Shown piece after piece: positions 56,001 to 64,000 of a DNA stretch of 64,000 nt. The position numbers were made by a program, and so were the translations under genes. The stretch is taken from positions 8,120,501 to 8,184,500 of the forward strand of contig JAYJMM010000041.1 in NCBI GenBank assembly GCA_037349105.1. The letters are read 5' to 3'. This stretch comes from Limnomonas spitsbergensis. Taxonomy: Eukaryota; Chlorophyta; Chlorophyceae; Chlamydomonadales. The first letter of the stretch is position 1, and each line of letters starts with the position of its first letter. The notes beneath the pieces were generated by a model. The model was not told the origin of the DNA. It did not search any database and saw only the letters and a list, made by a program, of their open reading frames with translations.

Positions 56001-59000
56001 TCGGCATCGGCATCGGCATCGGCATCGGCATCGGCATCGGCATCGGCATCGGCATCGGCATCGGCATCGGCATCGGCATCGGCATCGGCATCGGCATCGG
56101 CATCGGCATCGGCATCGGCATCGGCATCGGCATCGGCATCGGCATCGGCATCGGCATCGGCATCGGCATCGGCATCGGCATCGGCATCGGCATCGGCATC
56201 GGCATCGGCATCGGCATCGGCATCGGCATCGGCATCGGCATCGGCATCGGCATCGGCATCGGCATCGGCATCGGCATCGGCATCGGCATCGGCATCGGCA
56301 TCGGCATCGGCATCGGCATCGGCATCGGCATCGGCATCGGCATCGGCATCGGCATCGGCATCGGCATCGGCATCGGCATCGGCATCGGCATCGGCATCGG
56401 CATCGGCATCGGCATCGGCATCGGCATCGGCATCGGCATCGGCATCGGCATCGGCATCGGCATCGGCATCGGCATCGGCATCGGCATCGGCATCGGCATC
56501 GGCATCGGCATCGGCATCGGCATCGGCATCGGCATCGGCATCGGCATCGGCATCGGCATCGGCATCGGCATCGGCATCGGCATCGGCATCGGCATCGGCA
56601 TCGGCATCGGCATCGGCATCGGCATCGGCATCGGCATCGGCATCGGCATCGGCATCGGCATCGGCATCGGCATCGGCATCGGCATCGGCATCGGCATCGG
56701 CATCGGCATCGGCATCGGCATCGGCATCGGCATCGGCATCGGCATCGGCATCGGCATCGGCATCGGCATCGGCATCGGCATCGGCATCGGCATCGGCATC
56801 GGCATCGGCATCGGCATCGGCATCGGCATCGGCATCGGCATCGGCATCGGCATCGGCATCGGCATCGGCATCGGCATCGGCATCGGCATCGGCATCGGCA
56901 TCGGCATCGGCATCGGCATCGGCATCGGCATCGGCATCGGCATCGGCATCGGCATCGGCATCGGCATCGGCATCGGCATCGGCATCGGCATCGGCATCGG
57001 CATCGGCATCGGCATCGGCATCGGCATCGGCATCGGCATCGGCATCGGCATCGGCATCGGCATCGGCATCGGCATCGGCATCGGCATCGGCATCGGCATC
57101 GGCATCGGCATCGGCATCGGCATCGGCATCGGCATCGGCATCGGCATCGGCATCGGCATCGGCATCGGCATCGGCATCGGCATCGGCATCGGCATCGGCA
57201 TCGGCATCGGCATCGGCATCGGCATCGGCATCGGCATCGGCATCGGCATCGGCATCGGCATCGGCATCGGCATCGGCATCGGCATCGGCATCGGCATCGG
57301 CATCGGCATCGGCATCGGCATCGGCATCGGCATCGGCATCGGCATCGGCATCGGCATCGGCATCGGCATCGGCATCGGCATCGGCATCGGCATCGGCATC
57401 GGCATCGGCATCGGCATCGGCATCGGCATCGGCATCGGCATCGGCATCGGCATCGGCATCGGCATCGGCATCGGCATCGGCATCGGCATCGGCATCGGCA
57501 TCGGCATCGGCATCGGCATCGGCATCGGCATCGGCATCGGCATCGGCATCGGCATCGGCATCGGCATCGGCATCGGCATCGGCATCGGCATCGGCATCGG
57601 CATCGGCATCGGCATCGGCATCGGCATCGGCATCGGCATCGGCATCGGCATCGGCATCGGCATCGGCATCGGCATCGGCATCGGCATCGGCATCGGCATC
57701 GGCATCGGCATCGGCATCGGCATCGGCATCGGCATCGGCATCGGCATCGGCATCGGCATCGGCATCGGCATCGGCATCGGCATCGGCATCGGCATCGGCA
57801 TCGGCATCGGCATCGGCATCGGCATCGGCATCGGCATCGGCATCGGCATCGGCATCGGCATCGGCATCGGCATCGGCATCGGCATCGGCATCGGCATCGG
57901 CATCGGCATCGGCATCGGCATCGGCATCGGCATCGGCATCGGCATCGGCATCGGCATCGGCATCGGCATCGGCATCGGCATCGGCATCGGCATCGGCATC
58001 GGCATCGGCATCGGCATCGGCATCGGCATCGGCATCGGCATCGGCATCGGCATCGGCATCGGCATCGGCATCGGCATCGGCATCGGCATCGGCATCGGCA
58101 TCGGCATCGGCATCGGCATCGGCATCGGCATCGGCATCGGCATCGGCATCGGCATCGGCATCGGCATCGGCATCGGCATCGGCATCGGCATCGGCATCGG
58201 CATCGGCATCGGCATCGGCATCGGCATCGGCATCGGCATCGGCATCGGCATCGGCATCGGCATCGGCATCGGCATCGGCATCGGCATCGGCATCGGCATC
58301 GGCATCGGCATCGGCATCGGCATCGGCATCGGCATCGGCATCGGCATCGGCATCGGCATCGGCATCGGCATCGGCATCGGCATCGGCATCGGCATCGGCA
58401 TCGGCATCGGCATCGGCATCGGCATCGGCATCGGCATCGGCATCGGCATCGGCATCGGCATCGGCATCGGCATCGGCATCGGCATCGGCATCGGCATCGG
58501 CATCGGCATCGGCATCGGCATCGGCATCGGCATCGGCATCGGCATCGGCATCGGCATCGGCATCGGCATCGGCATCGGCATCGGCATCGGCATCGGCATC
58601 GGCATCGGCATCGGCATCGGCATCGGCATCGGCATCGGCATCGGCATCGGCATCGGCATCGGCATCGGCATCGGCATCGGCATCGGCATCGGCATCGGCA
58701 TCGGCATCGGCATCGGCATCGGCATCGGCATCGGCATCGGCATCGGCATCGGCATCGGCATCGGCATCGGCATCGGCATCGGCATCGGCATCGGCATCGG
58801 CATCGGCATCGGCATCGGCATCGGCATCGGCATCGGCATCGGCATCGGCATCGGCATCGGCATCGGCATCGGCATCGGCATCGGCATCGGCATCGGCATC
58901 GGCATCGGCATCGGCATCGGCATCGGCATCGGCATCGGCATCGGCATCGGCATCGGCATCGGCATCGGCATCGGCATCGGCATCGGCATCGGCATCGGCA

Positions 59001-62000
59001 TCGGCATCGGCATCGGCATCGGCATCGGCATCGGCATCGGCATCGGCATCGGCATCGGCATCGGCATCGGCATCGGCATCGGCATCGGCATCGGCATCGG
59101 CATCGGCATCGGCATCGGCATCGGCATCGGCATCGGCATCGGCATCGGCATCGGCATCGGCATCGGCATCGGCATCGGCATCGGCATCGGCATCGGCATC
59201 GGCATCGGCATCGGCATCGGCATCGGCATCGGCATCGGCATCGGCATCGGCATCGGCATCGGCATCGGCATCGGCATCGGCATCGGCATCGGCATCGGCA
59301 TCGGCATCGGCATCGGCATCGGCATCGGCATCGGCATCGGCATCGGCATCGGCATCGGCATCGGCATCGGCATCGGCATCGGCATCGGCATCGGCATCGG
59401 CATCGGCATCGGCATCGGCATCGGCATCGGCATCGGCATCGGCATCGGCATCGGCATCGGCATCGGCATCGGCATCGGCATCGGCATCGGCATCGGCATC
59501 GGCATCGGCATCGGCATCGGCATCGGCATCGGCATCGGCATCGGCATCGGCATCGGCATCGGCATCGGCATCGGCATCGGCATCGGCATCGGCATCGGCA
59601 TCGGCATCGGCATCGGCATCGGCATCGGCATCGGCATCGGCATCGGCATCGGCATCGGCATCGGCATCGGCATCGGCATCGGCATCGGCATCGGCATCGG
59701 CATCGGCATCGGCATCGGCATCGGCATCGGCATCGGCATCGGCATCGGCATCGGCATCGGCATCGGCATCGGCATCGGCATCGGCATCGGCATCGGCATC
59801 GGCATCGGCATCGGCATCGGCATCGGCATCGGCATCGGCATCGGCATCGGCATCGGCATCGGCATCGGCATCGGCATCGGCATCGGCATCGGCATCGGCA
59901 TCGGCATCGGCATCGGCATCGGCATCGGCATCGGCATCGGCATCGGCATCGGCATCGGCATCGGCATCGGCATCGGCATCGGCATCGGCATCGGCATCGG
60001 CATCGGCATCGGCATCGGCATCGGCATCGGCATCGGCATCGGCATCGGCATCGGCATCGGCATCGGCATCGGCATCGGCATCGGCATCGGCATCGGCATC
60101 GGCATCGGCATCGGCATCGGCATCGGCATCGGCATCGGCATCGGCATCGGCATCGGCATCGGCATCGGCATCGGCATCGGCATCGGCATCGGCATCGGCA
60201 TCGGCATCGGCATCGGCATCGGCATCGGCATCGGCATCGGCATCGGCATCGGCATCGGCATCGGCATCGGCATCGGCATCGGCATCGGCATCGGCATCGG
60301 CATCGGCATCGGCATCGGCATCGGCATCGGCATCGGCATCGGCATCGGCATCGGCATCGGCATCGGCATCGGCATCGGCATCGGCATCGGCATCGGCATC
60401 GGCATCGGCATCGGCATCGGCATCGGCATCGGCATCGGCATCGGCATCGGCATCGGCATCGGCATCGGCATCGGCATCGGCATCGGCATCGGCATCGGCA
60501 TCGGCATCGGCATCGGCATCGGCATCGGCATCGGCATCGGCATCGGCATCGGCATCGGCATCGGCATCGGCATCGGCATCGGCATCGGCATCGGCATCGG
60601 CATCGGCATCGGCATCGGCATCGGCATCGGCATCGGCATCGGCATCGGCATCGGCATCGGCATCGGCATCGGCATCGGCATCGGCATCGGCATCGGCATC
60701 GGCATCGGCATCGGCATCGGCATCGGCATCGGCATCGGCATCGGCATCGGCATCGGCATCGGCATCGGCATCGGCATCGGCATCGGCATCGGCATCGGCA
60801 TCGGCATCGGCATCGGCATCGGCATCGGCATCGGCATCGGCATCGGCATCGGCATCGGCATCGGCATCGGCATCGGCATCGGCATCGGCATCGGCATCGG
60901 CATCGGCATCGGCATCGGCATCGGCATCGGCATCGGCATCGGCATCGGCATCGGCATCGGCATCGGCATCGGCATCGGCATCGGCATCGGCATCGGCATC
61001 GGCATCGGCATCGGCATCGGCATCGGCATCGGCATCGGCATCGGCATCGGCATCGGCATCGGCATCGGCATCGGCATCGGCATCGGCATCGGCATCGGCA
61101 TCGGCATCGGCATCGGCATCGGCATCGGCATCGGCATCGGCATCGGCATCGGCATCGGCATCGGCATCGGCATCGGCATCGGCATCGGCATCGGCATCGG
61201 CATCGGCATCGGCATCGGCATCGGCATCGGCATCGGCATCGGCATCGGCATCGGCATCGGCATCGGCATCGGCATCGGCATCGGCATCGGCATCGGCATC
61301 GGCATCGGCATCGGCATCGGCATCGGCATCGGCATCGGCATCGGCATCGGCATCGGCATCGGCATCGGCATCGGCATCGGCATCGGCATCGGCATCGGCA
61401 TCGGCATCGGCATCGGCATCGGCATCGGCATCGGCATCGGCATCGGCATCGGCATCGGCATCGGCATCGGCATCGGCATCGGCATCGGCATCGGCATCGG
61501 CATCGGCATCGGCATCGGCATCGGCATCGGCATCGGCATCGGCATCGGCATCGGCATCGGCATCGGCATCGGCATCGGCATCGGCATCGGCATCGGCATC
61601 GGCATCGGCATCGGCATCGGCATCGGCATCGGCATCGGCATCGGCATCGGCATCGGCATCGGCATCGGCATCGGCATCGGCATCGGCATCGGCATCGGCA
61701 TCGGCATCGGCATCGGCATCGGCATCGGCATCGGCATCGGCATCGGCATCGGCATCGGCATCGGCATCGGCATCGGCATCGGCATCGGCATCGGCATCGG
61801 CATCGGCATCGGCATCGGCATCGGCATCGGCATCGGCATCGGCATCGGCATCGGCATCGGCATCGGCATCGGCATCGGCATCGGCATCGGCATCGGCATC
61901 GGCATCGGCATCGGCATCGGCATCGGCATCGGCATCGGCATCGGCATCGGCATCGGCATCGGCATCGGCATCGGCATCGGCATCGGCATCGGCATCGGCA

Positions 62001-64000
62001 TCGGCATCGGCATCGGCATCGGCATCGGCATCGGCATCGGCATCGGCATCGGCATCGGCATCGGCATCGGCATCGGCATCGGCATCGGCATCGGCATCGG
62101 CATCGGCATCGGCATCGGCATCGGCATCGGCATCGGCATCGGCATCGGCATCGGCATCGGCATCGGCATCGGCATCGGCATCGGCATCGGCATCGGCATC
62201 GGCATCGGCATCGGCATCGGCATCGGCATCGGCATCGGCATCGGCATCGGCATCGGCATCGGCATCGGCATCGGCATCGGCATCGGCATCGGCATCGGCA
62301 TCGGCATCGGCATCGGCATCGGCATCGGCATCGGCATCGGCATCGGCATCGGCATCGGCATCGGCATCGGCATCGGCATCGGCATCGGCATCGGCATCGG
62401 CATCGGCATCGGCATCGGCATCGGCATCGGCATCGGCATCGGCATCGGCATCGGCATCGGCATCGGCATCGGCATCGGCATCGGCATCGGCATCGGCATC
62501 GGCATCGGCATCGGCATCGGCATCGGCATCGGCATCGGCATCGGCATCGGCATCGGCATCGGCATCGGCATCGGCATCGGCATCGGCATCGGCATCGGCA
62601 TCGGCATCGGCATCGGCATCGGCATCGGCATCGGCATCGGCATCGGCATCGGCATCGGCATCGGCATCGGCATCGGCATCGGCATCGGCATCGGCATCGG
62701 CATCGGCATCGGCATCGGCATCGGCATCGGCATCGGCATCGGCATCGGCATCGGCATCGGCATCGGCATCGGCATCGGCATCGGCATCGGCATCGGCATC
62801 GGCATCGGCATCGGCATCGGCATCGGCATCGGCATCGGCATCGGCATCGGCATCGGCATCGGCATCGGCATCGGCATCGGCATCGGCATCGGCATCGGCA
62901 TCGGCATCGGCATCGGCATCGGCATCGGCATCGGCATCGGCATCGGCATCGGCATCGGCATCGGCATCGGCATCGGCATCGGCATCGGCATCGGCATCGG
63001 CATCGGCATCGGCATCGGCATCGGCATCGGCATCGGCATCGGCATCGGCATCGGCATCGGCATCGGCATCGGCATCGGCATCGGCATCGGCATCGGCATC
63101 GGCATCGGCATCGGCATCGGCATCGGCATCGGCATCGGCATCGGCATCGGCATCGGCATCGGCATCGGCATCGGCATCGGCATCGGCATCGGCATCGGCA
63201 TCGGCATCGGCATCGGCATCGGCATCGGCATCGGCATCGGCATCGGCATCGGCATCGGCATCGGCATCGGCATCGGCATCGGCATCGGCATCGGCATCGG
63301 CATCGGCATCGGCATCGGCATCGGCATCGGCATCGGCATCGGCATCGGCATCGGCATCGGCATCGGCATCGGCATCGGCATCGGCATCGGCATCGGCATC
63401 GGCATCGGCATCGGCATCGGCATCGGCATCGGCATCGGCATCGGCATCGGCATCGGCATCGGCATCGGCATCGGCATCGGCATCGGCATCGGCATCGGCA
63501 TCGGCATCGGCATCGGCATCGGCATCGGCATCGGCATCGGCATCGGCATCGGCATCGGCATCGGCATCGGCATCGGCATCGGCATCGGCATCGGCATCGG
63601 CATCGGCATCGGCATCGGCATCGGCATCGGCATCGGCATCGGCATCGGCATCGGCATCGGCATCGGCATCGGCATCGGCATCGGCATCGGCATCGGCATC
63701 GGCATCGGCATCGGCATCGGCATCGGCATCGGCATCGGCATCGGCATCGGCATCGGCATCGGCATCGGCATCGGCATCGGCATCGGCATCGGCATCGGCA
63801 TCGGCATCGGCATCGGCATCGGCATCGGCATCGGCATCGGCATCGGCATCGGCATCGGCATCGGCATCGGCATCGGCATCGGCATCGGCATCGGCATCGG
63901 CATCGGCATCGGCATCGGCATCGGCATCGGCATCGGCATCGGCATCGGCATCGGCATCGGCATCGGCATCGGCATCGGCATCGGCATCGGCATCGGCATC
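50028..64000. repeat. Giant hexanucleotide array (GGCATC)n
   Basis: About 2,328 copies over 13,973 bp, continuing off the window end. The only irregularity I see is one 5-base unit (GCATC) at 54186-54190, which shifts the phase by one base. On the minus strand it reads GATGCC: Asp-Ala, Met-Pro or Cys-Arg depending on frame. Its left border joins the Gag frame of the minus-strand element in the Asp-Ala phase, so it probably grew from a short coding microsatellite. Each unit has one CpG. Frames of thousands of codons across it are not genes. Confidence 0.95.

Noticed and set aside
49909..63999. Open frame of about 4,700 codons (Met-Pro then Cys-Arg dipeptides)
   Set aside because: It is one phase of the hexanucleotide array; any six-base repeat without a stop is open in all frames it permits, and the amino-acid switch is just the 1-base slip at 54186.
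50028..64000. Telomeric repeat
   Set aside because: GGCATC is not a telomere-type unit; green-plant telomeres are TTTAGGG-like. The array also joins a retroelement reading frame.

Overview
The window looks like nuclear DNA of a eukaryotic green alga, probably a chlorophyte. The basis is two spliced genes with GT-AG introns whose products resemble plant and algal organelle proteins, LTR and non-LTR retrotransposons, and very heavy minisatellite content. I cannot name the species. I see no rRNA, tRNA, CRISPR array or bacterial operon.

Layout. From 1 to about 10.4 kb the DNA is almost entirely tandem repeats (eight or more unrelated families). A lone LINE-type ORF1 (6488-7690) sits inside one of these arrays, and a 67-bp inverted repeat (4923-4989 / 10320-10386) brackets most of the second half. 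From 11.1 to 14.1 kb lies a six-exon metallo-beta-lactamase-fold gene. A 1.3-kb TIR element of PIF/Harbinger type follows (15424-16734), then a three-exon YGGT/YlmG family gene (17038-18221). Next come a pair of long direct repeats, a 5'-truncated LINE scrap, a 55-bp-unit minisatellite, the tail of a minus-strand retroelement ORF, and the left part of a Ty3/gypsy element.

At 25878/25879 the sequence jumps back. Positions 12975-25878 are repeated head to tail as 25879-38783, with a 2-bp junction overlap. The second copy therefore repeats the last two MBL exons, the TIR element, the YlmG gene and all the repeats, and it contains the only complete Ty3/gypsy element (35042-41144). That element has 403-bp LTRs that look identical, a GTTGG target duplication, gag and pol in one frame separated by a UAG, and a C-terminal chromodomain.

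The Ty3 element is inserted into a second, older retroelement that runs on the minus strand from the right end of the window to 41145 and resumes in frame at 35041 (and at 22136 in copy 1). This host element is degenerate but notable. It carries Gag-like zinc fingers, RT and RNase H, then a DNMT3-like cytosine-5 DNA methyltransferase domain, an integrase C-terminal piece (the catalytic core seems deleted) and a PHD finger. This is the best candidate here for an unusual system: a retrotransposon carrying its own DNA-methylation and histone-reading modules.

From 50028 to the window end (13,973 bp) the sequence is a nearly perfect (GGCATC)n hexanucleotide array with a single 1-base slip. It starts inside the Gag reading frame of the minus-strand element, where it reads as poly(Asp-Ala).

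Caution on quality: the two 12.9-kb copies differ, where I compared them, only by about nine 1-base indels, mostly in homopolymers. This resembles long-read error, so the duplication, the length of the hexamer array and some frameshifts need read-level support.
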